DNA of 64,000 nucleotides from Erwinia sp039023475 (GCF_039023475.1 NZ_JBCHVB010000001.1:930001-994000); one strand, 5' to 3'; shown: positions 27,361-37,350, counted from the stretch's first letter. Program-made: numbers and translations. The notes: generated by a model from the sequence alone, not told the origin.

Positions 27361-27912
27361 CTATGCCCAGCTGCGGACCGGGCCGGTATCTATGTGCACA
27401 AAGTTGCTGCGTGGATAGTATCCCACGCCGCCCGCCCGCAGCGAAAGGGCCGCTTTGCGTACATGACTCAAGGAGATACCTTCAATGTGAAAATCCATCG
27501 CCTGGCCCAGCGTATGGTAGCTGTGTTTGGCTACGCCGCTGCTGCGGGAACGAAGCGCGTTATTAGTGGCGAGGCAGCGGTAACCAGAAATAAGCTGAAC
27601 GGGTTTGTGCGTCTCTAACATCGCCTGAAGACGGAAAAGCTGATCGAACAGATGAGGATCGATACTGGTGATCTTATTTGCCCGGTAATCACGGAAAAAA
27701 TGGTTCAGACGCGACAGTTCAGCTTTGTCATACCGCTTGCCATCAAAGAACTCGGTTTTAAGCTTTTCACCGGTATGCAGGTTATTGAGCGTTAATACCC
27801 GGGGACGGGAGGTGGAACGTGAAGCGAAAGCCTGGCCTGGAAGGAGCGTGAGGCCGAGAGCAGCGCCACCCAGGGTAAGCAGCTTACGGCGGTGAGAATC
27901 GAAATTATCCAT
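27361..27912 (-). CDS. mepK: MepK (YcbK), peptidoglycan endopeptidase with Tat signal
   Basis: 183 residues. The N-terminus H-R-R-K-L-L-T-L-G-G-A-A-L-G is a twin-arginine signal peptide ending near A-F-A. The body is the DUF882/M15 peptidase domain with zinc ligands His133, Asp140 (H-S-Y-H-T-L-G-Q-A-M-D) and His173 (F-V-H-I-D). E. coli MepK is a murein endopeptidase that prefers mDap-mDap (3-3) crosslinks, those made by L,D-transpeptidases. Its gene lies downstream of ldtD, which makes such crosslinks, on the same strand. Confidence 0.93.
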   Translation of the reverse strand: MDNFDSHRRKLLTLGGAALGLTLLPGQAFASRSTSRPRVLTLNNLHTGEKLKTEFFDGKRYDKAELSRLNHFFRDYRANKITSIDPHLFDQLFRLQAMLETHKPVQLISGYRCLATNNALRSRSSGVAKHSYHTLGQAMDFHIEGISLSHVRKAALSLRAGGVGYYPRSNFVHIDTGPVRSWA

Positions 27913-28021
27913 TAATCTGAGTTACCTGACGAAATGTTCATAAATGTACAAAAAAAATACTGTTGCGAACCTTAACCAGGTAAATATGCTGAGTCAACCC
28001 ACCAGAAAGCGCGGGCGGGCG

Positions 28022-28062
28022 AAAAAATTAACCTGCCCGGCATTGGGGATTATCCGGGCAGG
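28022..28062 (-). terminator. ldtD terminator
   Basis: CCTGCCCGG (28032-28040) pairs with CCGGGCAGG (28054-28062). Read on the minus strand it lies 35 bases after the ldtD stop and is followed by TTAATTTTTTC. It would separate ldtD from mepK transcription. Confidence 0.85.
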
Positions 28063-28096
28063 CTGTTTCACCAGGGAAAGGCAGATTAATCAATTG

Positions 28097-29908
28097 TTAG
28101 AGAAGCAACTTTCCTGCTTCAGTCAGAACCTGAGCGCCGGAACGGGCGGTGGCATCGTAATTGTAAATATCTGTACGATACTGCGGCTGACCGTCATCAG
28201 CGACCCAGGCGGTCAGATAATAAAGGTTAACGGGGATGCGGTGGCGGACCGGCACGTAACGGGTATTACCCTCTTTAAGCGTGCCGGAGATACGCGTGTC
28301 GTTCCATCCCGCATCCTGCAACAGCAGATTCGCCAGATCGGACGCTTTGTTGACGCGAACGCAGCCGGAGCTCAGCGCGCGAATGTCCTTCTGGAACAGA
28401 TTATGGTTAGGGGTATCGTGAAGGTAGATGGCATCCGAACTGGGCATATTGAATTTGTAACGTCCCAGCGAGTTACCTGCTCCCGGCGCCTGCCGGATAC
28501 GATAAGGAAAGGAGGCCGCCGAAACCATGCTCCAGTCAATCATGCTGGGGTCGATCACCTCGGCATCATTGCTCCAGCCGGACAAGAGCGTGTAGTTATG
28601 CTTGTAGAGATAGGTTGGATCCTGTTTCACCTTAGGCACAATATCCTTACGTACCAGGGTGGTTGGCACATTCCATGGCGGATTCAGAACCACATTATTA
28701 AGGGCGCTGCGCATCAGTGGCGTTTTCCGATCTGGCCGTCCCACAATCACCCGGGAGGAAAGGATCCGATCGCCGTTAAGGTAATAAATCAGCGAATAGT
28801 TGGGAATATTTACCATGATGCCGTTGTGCATATCATCCGGTAACAGGCGCAGCCGCTGAATATTTAACGCCAGCAACGCAGCGCGCAGCTGTGGCGAAAC
28901 GTTAAGCCATTCCCGCGTGCGGGGGCCTATCGCGCCATCCGTTTCCAGCCCCTGCCAGTGCTGAAAGCGCTTCACGGCCTCAACCAGATCGGCAGAGTAG
29001 ATAAGGGTTGGGTTAGCAGGCGCGGCGGTCACTTCTACGTTGCCGGCAATATCTGGCGTACTGGCCTCCGTACTGTCAGGCAGCGATGTCGCAGAAGGGC
29101 TGATGACAACAGCATCATTGTCCCTGGTAACAGGCAGACTGTTTCCTGCTATCACATCCTCATCAGGCGTGGGGGACGGCGTCTCCTGCGTCATCATCCC
29201 GGTGCGCTGAAGGATTTCTCTGAGAGCCGGAACGTCATCGCTCAGCTGGCCCGGACGCAGCGTCTGTTTATCAGTCAGCTGAGGCCATGGCTGCGTATCC
29301 GATAGCAGCCCCTTAAGCGCTTCGTGCATGCGGCTGTACTGCGGATGACGCGGTGCCAGCGAGGTGATAAAGGTGCTGGCGGCGCCCTGCTGAAGCGCGT
29401 TTTGCCACTGATTGATCACCGACATGGCGGGCAGTTCCAGCTTATAAGGCACGTTGCTGTAGAGCCAGGTTTCCCCTTTCGCAGGAACGGTTGAGACAAA
29501 CTGCAGGTAACCAAGCATGGCGTCGGACAGCACGACATCACGCGCCAGTCCGGTCACGGCCGGATCGGTCAGCAGCCTGACCCACTGCGTAAACTGAGGC
29601 TGAACGCCGGAGATAGCCACTTCCGCCAGCTGCTGCTGAAACTGCTGCACCGCTGTCCGGTCCTGCCACATGGGCTGCATGTCGCGTGTCGCATAGAGCG
29701 AAGCCAGCGCAGTAAGATAATGGGGACGGTAGCCGTTGGGGAAAGCGGCTAGCAGCTGTGACTGTACCTGTTGAATCGTGGGCTTTACCGCCACTGGCGC
29801 TGAAACAGGAGGAATACCCGCCGCGGCCGGCACCGCCTGCCCAAGGGTCATGGCCAGAAAGCAGCCCGGAAGGATAATTTTTGCGAATTTCGAATTTGTC
29901 AGCAACAT
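28097..29908 (-). CDS. ldtD: LdtD (YcbB), L,D-transpeptidase
   Basis: 603 residues from the ATG at 29908, which has a perfect AGGAGG ribosome binding site; E. coli LdtD has 615. A signal peptide ends near P-A-A-A-G. Then come a scaffold region, a peptidoglycan-binding domain (V-E-A-V-K-R-F-Q-H-W-Q-G-L-E-T-D-G-A-I-G) interrupted beforehand by a low-complexity Ser/Thr/Pro/Asp insert, and a YkuD catalytic domain with Y-L-H-D-T-P-N and catalytic Cys516 in S-S-G-C-V-R-V-N. It forms 3-3 crosslinks in the periplasm and supports beta-lactam resistance and envelope stress survival in E. coli. Confidence 0.95.
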   Translation of the reverse strand: MLLTNSKFAKIILPGCFLAMTLGQAVPAAAGIPPVSAPVAVKPTIQQVQSQLLAAFPNGYRPHYLTALASLYATRDMQPMWQDRTAVQQFQQQLAEVAISGVQPQFTQWVRLLTDPAVTGLARDVVLSDAMLGYLQFVSTVPAKGETWLYSNVPYKLELPAMSVINQWQNALQQGAASTFITSLAPRHPQYSRMHEALKGLLSDTQPWPQLTDKQTLRPGQLSDDVPALREILQRTGMMTQETPSPTPDEDVIAGNSLPVTRDNDAVVISPSATSLPDSTEASTPDIAGNVEVTAAPANPTLIYSADLVEAVKRFQHWQGLETDGAIGPRTREWLNVSPQLRAALLALNIQRLRLLPDDMHNGIMVNIPNYSLIYYLNGDRILSSRVIVGRPDRKTPLMRSALNNVVLNPPWNVPTTLVRKDIVPKVKQDPTYLYKHNYTLLSGWSNDAEVIDPSMIDWSMVSAASFPYRIRQAPGAGNSLGRYKFNMPSSDAIYLHDTPNHNLFQKDIRALSSGCVRVNKASDLANLLLQDAGWNDTRISGTLKEGNTRYVPVRHRIPVNLYYLTAWVADDGQPQYRTDIYNYDATARSGAQVLTEAGKLLL

Positions 29909-30077
29909 CCCTTGCCTCCTGTAAGTGACTGAACAGACGAAAGCCATCTGCCGACGGTCATTGTTATAAGTATAGAAAAGAAAACGGCATTAGCCTGTAA
30001 AGCAGCCAATGCCGTTGCGTAGAGTAATCCGCCACCGCTTATTTTTCCATATACGGCAGTGGATATTTTCGCTCAGC

Positions 30078-33000
30078 TCAGGATGAAATCTGCTGGGCTT
30101 CTTCCTCCGTCACGACGTTTGCCGCGACCGGATCGGCACCAAAGCCGCGCAGGCCAACGACGTGAACGTGCTCAACGTTGTTAACGACCTTACGGACCAG
30201 CTTATAGGTAGTGCCTTTTTCTGGGCTGATATTTTCCGGCGCCGCAATGATCAGCTGCATTTCAAGACGATCGCAGAGCTCAAACAGCGTGGCGATTGAC
30301 TTGGCATCCAGGCGCGCCGCTTCATCAAGGAATAGCAGACGACATGGAGAAATATCCTTCCCGCGCAGCCGTCGTGACTCCTCTTCCCAGCTCTGCACGA
30401 CCATCACCAGAATGGACATCCCGGTCCCGATCGCCTCACCGGTTGAAAGCGCGCCGCTTTCTGCACGCAGCCAGCCATCCGAGCCACGGTTAACCTCCAC
30501 CTCCATCTCCAGATAGTTGCGGTAATCCAGCAGCTCTTCACCGATAGTTTGCGGCGTACGCTGCCCCATATCGATTTGCGGATTCAGGCGCTGATAGAGC
30601 TTAGCCAGCGCTTCAGAGAAGGTCAGACGGTTGCTGTTGAACAGATCCTGGTGCTGCTCATGCTGCTCAGAGAGCACATCCAGCAGCGTGGCGTGGGACT
30701 CGCGCACGTTGACATTGAGACGTACGCTTTTCACCTGGCCGAAGCTGACGGTCTGTAGTCCCTGGTTCAGCTGGCGGATACGGTTCTGCTCGCGCTGGAT
30801 CGTTTTGCGGATGATGTTCGCCACGCTGCGGGTGCTTATCGCCAGCATCTGCTCACGGGCGGTAAGCTCCTCGGTCAGGCGACCCAGTTCAATCTCCATC
30901 TGTTCGATCGCCTCTACCGGATCGTCAGTGCGGATAATATCCTGGCGGATACGTTCGCGCAGATGCTGGTAGACGGCAATAAAGAACTGAATTTTACGCT
31001 CTGGTCGTTTCGGATCTTCCGATAAGCGCAGCACGTCGCGCAGGTGTTCGTTATCGGCCACCGCAAGACGCAGCGCCCCCAGCGCCTTATCCGACATTGA
31101 GCGCAGCTCATCGCCGCTGAGATAAGCAAATTCGCGCCGGTGCAGCCTGCGCTCCACGCCGTTATCTTTCACCAGACGAAGTACGGTCACCCATCCCGCC
31201 TTGGCATAAACAACCTGCTCACGGCTCTGGCGGTAATCACGCTCAACGCGCTTCAGTTTTTTCTGTAGCGCATCCATCTCGGCCTCGCAGAAGGTCAGCT
31301 GCTTCTCAAGCTGATTACGGCGGGCGCGGTTGTTGCTGAGCGCAGAATAGAGTTCATCGCGGCGCAGCCGGGCGCGCTCCTCCGCGCTGGCATCGGCCTG
31401 AACGCCAATATCCTGCATCTCCTGCTGAAGCTCTTTCAGCATGTCGCGTTTGGCATCCCAGGAGCTTTTCAGTGAGGCGAGCACCTGAGAATACTGGGTA
31501 AGCTGAGCCTGGTGAGAGCGCAACTTCTCGCGGGCGCGGGCGCGTTCAGCCCCGGCGTGCTCAAGACGCTGGCGCAGTTTTTCGTTCAGGTCGCTGTTGC
31601 CATCAAGCATCCCGGCGGAATCCACATAACCGAAATGGGCGCGGCGCTGGACGACTTCAGTAATGGCAAAAGCCTGCTGACGTGCATCACGCTGTGCCTG
31701 ACGGGCCTGCTCATAATCGAGCTTAAGCTGCTCGTGCTGCTCAGGATCGCTTTGCAGCACGGCAACAATTGGCTCAAGTTTTATCAGCTGCTGTCCGTGC
31801 TGTTGCAGGAAGCGGGCGGCTTCCTGCGCTTCATCCAGTCTTTCCAGCAGTTCGTCATAGCGATCCTGCAAGGTTTCATCCTGCAGCAGGCTGACACGCG
31901 GCATTAGCCTGTTGAGCTGGGAGACGCCCTCTTTCGCCTGGTCAAACTGCTGACGCTGCTGCTGGTTTTCACTGTCATGCGCGCTGAGCGCCCGTTCCAG
32001 TTCGCCGCGGCGGCCATTAAGCTGGCGGATTTCCGCTTCCGGATCCGGCTCAAAGGCCACGCCCAGATGCGTACCGATAAAGCGGCTGAAGGATTGATGC
32101 AGACGCTGCGTTTTCTGGACATCAAACGACAGGGTTGCGTAGCGCTCCGCCAGCGTTTCCCGTTCGGCATGAAGCTTTTCCAGCTGATTTTCGCGCGCCG
32201 CACGGCCAAACAGAGGGACTTTCGGAAACCGGGAATAGCGCCACTGACGATCGCCCGATTTCACAACCACCGCTTTTTGCAGCTCTTCAACGTTGAACAC
32301 GCTGTCATCAAAAGACTGCGGATCTCCCTCGATCAGGTAAAGATCCTCAGGGCACTCTTCGAGCCCGTCGAGGTGCTCGCGCACCAGCGACAGATCGGGC
32401 ACAACGATAGCGTGACGCGATGGACCATAGAGCGCCGAGAAGTAAGGCGCATCGTCCAGGCTGACATCGTCGTAAATTTCAGAGAGCAGTACACCACCGA
32501 AACGCTCCGCCAGGGTGTTCAGGCGGGCGTCACCCGCGCCGCCCGGCTGGCTCAGACGCTCGATTTGCCTTTCCACGCTGCGCTTGCGGGCGGCGACTTC
32601 ATCACGCTCGACGCTCGTTTCGCGCTCGCGCTCCAGCAGCAGCTGCATATATTCCGTTACCTGCTGACTGCTTTCCAGCGCCTGCCCGGTCTGTTCGCTC
32701 AGCTGACTGAGAATTTCCTGCGCCGCCAGCCAGTGAGGCGCCTGCCGGGTCAGAAGCGCAATGCGATCGCGGATCTGCTCCAGCTCCTGACGTAGCGCCA
32801 TACGGCGCTCACCGGCGTCAGCGACGCTTTCGGAAAGCTGCTCAATCCGAGCTTCCAGTTCAATCTGTAGCGCTTCCAGCTCATCGGGATCGTACTGCTG
32901 CCCCTGCCGTTTGCAGAACTCATTCAGCAGGCGTTCGGCATCCTGCTGCTCCCTGAGACGCTGCTCCATTTCGGCAACACGCGAACGCAATGACTGAAGC

Positions 33001-34541
33001 TGTTCGGCGTGATAGCGCTGATTGCCCGCATCGCGCAGCAATTCACGTCCGGTCTGGTAAGCTTCGCTGCGGCTAACGGAACCGGCAATGCGGGTTACCA
33101 GCTCAAACGCCTGTTCGAACTGACCGTGCGCCGCGTCGGCCACGCTCATTTTCTGTTCGAGCATCAGCAGGCGCTCGGTCGCCTCCTGCTCTTTCGCCTG
33201 GAAAGTTTCCTGCCAGCTTTCGGCATTGTCACTGTTCAGATCGGGGATCTGGCAGAGCGCCTGAGCACGTTGCAGCGCCTGAAGTGCCTGCTGATACTGG
33301 ATAGCACGCGTCTGCTGCACGTCCAGCGCCTGCTGGTAGTCCGCCAGCTGGCTTTTCAGCTCATCAACTTCCAGCTCGGCCGCTTCGGCACGGGCTTCAT
33401 TCTCTTCGTGGATCTCACGCGCTTCCGCCACGACTTCGCTCTGCTCTTCCAGCCGGTAGGTAAGCTCCTCGATGTCACCTTCGTAACGTTCGATCTTCTC
33501 CTGCTGGCGCATCGCCGTCTGCACCAGGTTCAGATGATCGCTGGCGCTCTGGTAGTCGGTTTCAAGATCGCTTTCCGCGCCGCTGTGCTCAGCCAGCTCC
33601 CGCGCCATCTCGACGTGGCGATACTGCTCTACCGCCAGCTGTTTACGGCTTTCAAACAGATCGCTGCGATGAAGCATGGCGCCATCAAGATGAATCCGCC
33701 GCTCGTTGGCATGCCGCATATAGTCCGCGGCCACGTAGCTGGTGGCTTCAGAGATCAGATGCTTAAAGAGATCGCGATCGGACTGGGTAACGCGGATCGC
33801 CTCCAGCGTCATCCGGTTTTCGCGCAGCGCCGCTTCCATATCCTGGAAAGCTTTACGTACGCCGCTATTCTCCGGCAGCAGATAGTCACGCAGCGAGCGG
33901 GTGATAGCGCTGGAGATCCCGCCGTAGAGCGAAGCCTCGATCAGGCGATAGTATTTGCTGCGATCGGAAGCTGAACGCAGCCGGCGCGCCACGATGCCCA
34001 GGTCGAACATCAGCGAGTGGTAATCGGTGATGGAATTAAACTGTCTGAACTGGACGCTTTCCATCGCCTCGAACTTCTCTTTCAGTTCGCTGAGCGGCAG
34101 CACGCGCGCCTGTCGCGCATTCACGGTTTCAGTCAGAATTTCCGTTGGGTTGATGCTGGTTGGCAGGCCGTGAATACTGAATGGCTTGATGTCCACTTTG
34201 CGATCGCGGCCGGCAACCTGCTGCAGGCGTACGCCGACGATCACGCGCTGATGCAGCGAGTTGACCACGTCCAGCGCCGCATAGCAGACGCCCGGACGCA
34301 GTTTGCCGTGCAGGCCCTTATCCCGCGAGCCTGATGTCGCCCCCGCTTCCGTGGTATTACGGAAGTGCAGCAGCGTCAGATCGGGGATCAGCGCCGTAAT
34401 AAATGCCGCCATGGTGGTAGATTTACCGGCGCCGTTTCCTCCGGAGAGCGTGGTCACCAGCTCATCCAGATCGAAAGTCCGGGCAAAAAAGCCGTTCCAG
34501 TTAATCAGCGTCAGCGAGCGAAATTTTCCGCGTTCAATCAT
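30078..34541 (-). CDS. mukB: MukB, SMC-like condensin subunit
   Basis: 1487 residues (E. coli 1486). Walker A S-G-G-N-G-A-G-K-S-T at 33-42; two long coiled coils flank a hinge around residues 650-780 (G-P-S-R-H-A-I-V-V-P-D-L-S); the C-terminal head has the signature A-L-S-T-G-E-A-I-G-T-G-M-S and Walker B C-R-L-L-F-L-D-E-A-A-R-L-D. It works with MukE and MukF to compact and segregate the chromosome and interacts with topoisomerase IV at the hinge in E. coli. Its ATG overlaps the mukE stop by 4 bases (ATGA), implying translational coupling. Confidence 0.98.
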   Translation of the reverse strand: MIERGKFRSLTLINWNGFFARTFDLDELVTTLSGGNGAGKSTTMAAFITALIPDLTLLHFRNTTEAGATSGSRDKGLHGKLRPGVCYAALDVVNSLHQRVIVGVRLQQVAGRDRKVDIKPFSIHGLPTSINPTEILTETVNARQARVLPLSELKEKFEAMESVQFRQFNSITDYHSLMFDLGIVARRLRSASDRSKYYRLIEASLYGGISSAITRSLRDYLLPENSGVRKAFQDMEAALRENRMTLEAIRVTQSDRDLFKHLISEATSYVAADYMRHANERRIHLDGAMLHRSDLFESRKQLAVEQYRHVEMARELAEHSGAESDLETDYQSASDHLNLVQTAMRQQEKIERYEGDIEELTYRLEEQSEVVAEAREIHEENEARAEAAELEVDELKSQLADYQQALDVQQTRAIQYQQALQALQRAQALCQIPDLNSDNAESWQETFQAKEQEATERLLMLEQKMSVADAAHGQFEQAFELVTRIAGSVSRSEAYQTGRELLRDAGNQRYHAEQLQSLRSRVAEMEQRLREQQDAERLLNEFCKRQGQQYDPDELEALQIELEARIEQLSESVADAGERRMALRQELEQIRDRIALLTRQAPHWLAAQEILSQLSEQTGQALESSQQVTEYMQLLLERERETSVERDEVAARKRSVERQIERLSQPGGAGDARLNTLAERFGGVLLSEIYDDVSLDDAPYFSALYGPSRHAIVVPDLSLVREHLDGLEECPEDLYLIEGDPQSFDDSVFNVEELQKAVVVKSGDRQWRYSRFPKVPLFGRAARENQLEKLHAERETLAERYATLSFDVQKTQRLHQSFSRFIGTHLGVAFEPDPEAEIRQLNGRRGELERALSAHDSENQQQRQQFDQAKEGVSQLNRLMPRVSLLQDETLQDRYDELLERLDEAQEAARFLQQHGQQLIKLEPIVAVLQSDPEQHEQLKLDYEQARQAQRDARQQAFAITEVVQRRAHFGYVDSAGMLDGNSDLNEKLRQRLEHAGAERARAREKLRSHQAQLTQYSQVLASLKSSWDAKRDMLKELQQEMQDIGVQADASAEERARLRRDELYSALSNNRARRNQLEKQLTFCEAEMDALQKKLKRVERDYRQSREQVVYAKAGWVTVLRLVKDNGVERRLHRREFAYLSGDELRSMSDKALGALRLAVADNEHLRDVLRLSEDPKRPERKIQFFIAVYQHLRERIRQDIIRTDDPVEAIEQMEIELGRLTEELTAREQMLAISTRSVANIIRKTIQREQNRIRQLNQGLQTVSFGQVKSVRLNVNVRESHATLLDVLSEQHEQHQDLFNSNRLTFSEALAKLYQRLNPQIDMGQRTPQTIGEELLDYRNYLEMEVEVNRGSDGWLRAESGALSTGEAIGTGMSILVMVVQSWEEESRRLRGKDISPCRLLFLDEAARLDAKSIATLFELCDRLEMQLIIAAPENISPEKGTTYKLVRKVVNNVEHVHVVGLRGFGADPVAANVVTEEEAQQISS

Positions 34542-35266
34542 GCCTGTTCATCCTCCGCGTTACCGGACGGGCCGCTTTGCGCCTCGCCCTCTTCTTCGCT
34601 TTCATCATTCAGCGCCAGGCCACTTTCCAGAGACATCGCCTCGCCATCCCTGATCATTCTTAGCTGTGCCTCAAGCGGATCGTCACCGCTACGCACGTCG
34701 GCGCCGAAACGGAACACCGATTCGATGATGCGGAACTTGCTGTTGTCATTGCCCATAAACCACACCATGCCAAGACGGCGCAGGCGATTCAGCGACGCGC
34801 GAATTTTTTCCTGAAGCTTCTGGTGGTCAAGGTCGGAACCGGTTGAACGCTGGTTTACCAGCTTCAGCAGCTTGTTCTCGTCAGCCAGAGAGAGCAGCTC
34901 ATCGTAAAGCTCCTGCTGGGTGAAGATGCCTTCGTTCGCCAGTCTTTCCGGGCTGAGATAGAGATAGCAGAGAATTTTTCCCACCATCATATCCAGCTCG
35001 GAGAGCACCGATCGCGGGATCAGGGTCGTGGATCGCGGCCGCAGATAGAAAAACCCCTCCGGCGCGCGAATTAATTCCACATTGTAACGCGCATAAAATT
35101 CTTCCAGGAACTCCTGGTAATCCATCAGAAAAGCGTGATTATCCAGCTCTTCAATGCCCACGTGGCGGCCGGCGCGCAGCTGGCTATCCAGCGCCGGAAA
35201 AAGCGGATTAGCCAGCGCCTGTGCCAGCTTGACCGGCATCACTTGTTCAATATTTATCGATGACAT
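34538..35266 (-). CDS. mukE: MukE, condensin accessory subunit
   Basis: 242 residues from the ATG at 35266 (M-S-S-I-N-I-E-Q-V-M-P-V-K-L-A), which matches the E. coli start (234 residues). The longer open frame upstream lies inside mukF and is out of family. Conserved stretches include F-P-A-L-D-S, F-F-Y-L-R-P-R-S-T-T-L-I-P and M-V-W-F-M-G. The last 30 residues are acidic and longer than in E. coli. MukE is a winged-helix dimer that joins MukF and MukB heads. It starts inside the mukF end (20-base overlap). Confidence 0.97.
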   Translation of the reverse strand: MSSINIEQVMPVKLAQALANPLFPALDSQLRAGRHVGIEELDNHAFLMDYQEFLEEFYARYNVELIRAPEGFFYLRPRSTTLIPRSVLSELDMMVGKILCYLYLSPERLANEGIFTQQELYDELLSLADENKLLKLVNQRSTGSDLDHQKLQEKIRASLNRLRRLGMVWFMGNDNSKFRIIESVFRFGADVRSGDDPLEAQLRMIRDGEAMSLESGLALNDESEEEGEAQSGPSGNAEDEQA

Positions 35267-36569
35267 GCGCCTGTACCTTGGCTCCGTAATCATTAATGAC
35301 CTGCCACTCTGCGGGCAGGCCGGAGAAATCTGCTTCGGCCACGCCCAACCGCACGGCCTGATCGACAACGATGCGCGCCACGTCAAAATGACGCGCCCGC
35401 GGATACTGCGCCAGATAGTCACGCATCACGGCACCCAGATTGAGCGGCTTTTGCTGCGCTTTATAGATCGCCAGCGCTTCTTCAATCATCGCGGCAAGCT
35501 GCTCGCGAATTTCGTTAAACTCTTCATACTCCAGCTCGGCCGGCAGTTCGCCCGTCACCTCTTCGTTACGCAACGTCAGTTCTTCATCGCGCACGTCAAA
35601 AAGACGCTCTGCATTCGCATGGGTGAGCGTCCAGGGGTGATCAAAGTAGCTCTGCACAGACTGACGAAGACGCTGGGCAAACACCCGGTTTTTATCCATA
35701 TCGATGGCGGTACGGATAAATTTATGCACGTGGCGATCGTAACCGATCCAGAGATCGATGGCCTGCTGTCCCCAGCTGATAATGCGGTCCAGCTTGTTTT
35801 GCAGGTCGAAAACCAGCTTATCGACAAAGCCCAGATCCGGGCTGGTCATGGTGGCGTCCTGAATGCGCAGCAGGTTTGCCTGAAGCTTGTCGCCAGCCGC
35901 CTCCAGCGTATCCTGCAGCTCGCGCAGCGTACCTGAGGTTTCGTTAAGCAGCAGCTCACAGCTTGAGATAGCCGCGCGCCAGTCTTTGTTCAGCAACTGC
36001 GCGATATCATCTTTTACCGCCTGCTGCTGCTCATCCATAATGCGCTGCGTAATATCGATGCTGTCAAAAATTTCCGCTACGGAGTACTTGAGCGGGGCAA
36101 AGACGTTGCGGTGCCAGTGGAACTCGTCACCGTTTTCCACGGCGGCATCTGCGGCACGCTTCAGCTCACCGGCCACGATGGAAAGTTGCATTGAAAGCCG
36201 CAACGTTGAGAATTCGCGCTGGCGGATATAGTAATCGGTGATGCCGATAGCCAGCGGCGTCAGACGATAGATGGCGTTGCCTTCAGAAAACTCACTGGTG
36301 AAGCGGTTGATCAGGCGCTGGCGCACCATGTCGTTGATGGCGTTGTTGGCTCGGATCAGAACGGTTTCGCTGGTTTGTTCAAACCCTTCACTGACGTGGC
36401 GGAAGGCGTCGATCAGTTCGCCTTCGCTCATTTCGCCATCCATGCGCTCCCCGTTTAGGGTGGCTATTGCCAGCAAGAACGCCAGACGTTCGGTGGGCAG
36501 CGAGACGGAAAAGTCATTTTTCCGTGCCCAAGCCACCAGTTCCGGTACGGTCTGGGAAAATTCACTCAT
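35247..36569 (-). CDS. mukF: MukF, kleisin subunit of the Muk condensin
   Basis: 440 residues, the E. coli length. An N-terminal winged-helix dimerisation domain (M-S-E-F-S-Q-T-V-P-E-L-V-A-W-A-R), a central helical linker binding MukE, and a C-terminal winged helix that contacts the MukB head. It bridges MukB heads as kleisin. It overlaps cmoM upstream by 8 bases and mukE downstream by 20. Confidence 0.97.
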   Translation of the reverse strand: MSEFSQTVPELVAWARKNDFSVSLPTERLAFLLAIATLNGERMDGEMSEGELIDAFRHVSEGFEQTSETVLIRANNAINDMVRQRLINRFTSEFSEGNAIYRLTPLAIGITDYYIRQREFSTLRLSMQLSIVAGELKRAADAAVENGDEFHWHRNVFAPLKYSVAEIFDSIDITQRIMDEQQQAVKDDIAQLLNKDWRAAISSCELLLNETSGTLRELQDTLEAAGDKLQANLLRIQDATMTSPDLGFVDKLVFDLQNKLDRIISWGQQAIDLWIGYDRHVHKFIRTAIDMDKNRVFAQRLRQSVQSYFDHPWTLTHANAERLFDVRDEELTLRNEEVTGELPAELEYEEFNEIREQLAAMIEEALAIYKAQQKPLNLGAVMRDYLAQYPRARHFDVARIVVDQAVRLGVAEADFSGLPAEWQVINDYGAKVQAHVIDKY

Positions 36570-37350
36570 GGTTCGTCCTGGTTATGGGCTTCCGCGCGGT
36601 AACGTGGATATATCGGCCCAAACTTAAAAATGGCTCCTGGCGACAGAAACGTTTCTCCAGCGCCAGAACTTCCTCAAAACGTTCAGTCTGCTTTTGCTTG
36701 TCGCGCATATAATCGTGGAATACGCGGATGCCTGCTTTGCGCTCAATCGTAAAACCTGTTTTCTCCAGCCAGCGGTAGACTTGATCCGGCTCGCGGGGGA
36801 AATCTGGCGAGAGCGTTTTTCGTTTCCGCTTGCGCAGGTCCGCCTGCATATAGCCAAAATTGCCCAATACCAGCGTCTGCATCATCAGGCCGTTGACGTT
36901 ATAAAACATCAGGGAGAGCACGCCGCCAGGGGCCAGCGCGTCATACAGGGCCGCCAGCGCGGCTTCGGGGTCGGCGACCCACTCAAGCACCGCGTGAAAC
37001 AATACCAGATCGGCAGGCTTATCCAAATGTTGCGCGGCCGATTGCGCGCTAATTTGTTTGAATTGCATGTTTTCGCTCACACCTTTTTCGGCGGCGTGCA
37101 GGCGGGCGCGCTGGAGCATTTCCTCAGAAAGATCGCACAGCAACACCTGATGCCCTTTAGCCGCAAGGCCGCAGCTGGTCTGCCCTTCACCCCCACCCGC
37201 ATCCAGCACCTGTAACGGGCCTTCCGGCAAGGTCGCCAGAATCTCATCCAGCTCCTGCCAGACGATAGCCTGCCGGATACGGCCTTTAGTGGTACCGTAA
37301 ATATTCTTTGCAAACTTCTCGGCGATATCATCAAAGTTGCGATCCTGCAT
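36562..37350 (-). CDS. cmoM: CmoM (SmtA), tRNA methyltransferase
   Basis: 262 residues (E. coli 261). A class I SAM methyltransferase with motif I V-L-D-A-G-G-G-E-G-Q at 48-57 and F-H-A-V-L-E-W-V-A-D-P. In E. coli CmoM methylates 5-carboxymethoxyuridine at the wobble position of some tRNAs. It is the first gene of cmoM-mukF-mukE-mukB; an 8-base overlap with mukF suggests coupled translation. It is divergent from elyC. Confidence 0.96.
   Translation of the reverse strand: MQDRNFDDIAEKFAKNIYGTTKGRIRQAIVWQELDEILATLPEGPLQVLDAGGGEGQTSCGLAAKGHQVLLCDLSEEMLQRARLHAAEKGVSENMQFKQISAQSAAQHLDKPADLVLFHAVLEWVADPEAALAALYDALAPGGVLSLMFYNVNGLMMQTLVLGNFGYMQADLRKRKRKTLSPDFPREPDQVYRWLEKTGFTIERKAGIRVFHDYMRDKQKQTERFEEVLALEKRFCRQEPFLSLGRYIHVTARKPITRTNHE

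Noticed and set aside
27944..28843. 299-codon plus-strand open frame over ldtD and its terminator
   Set aside because: Mostly antisense to the ldtD catalytic domain; its start lies in the intergenic terminator.
33009..33974. 321-codon plus-strand open frame across mukB
   Set aside because: Shadow of the coiled-coil part of mukB; Leu/Phe/Gln-rich composition follows from the opposite strand and no ribosome binding site was seen.
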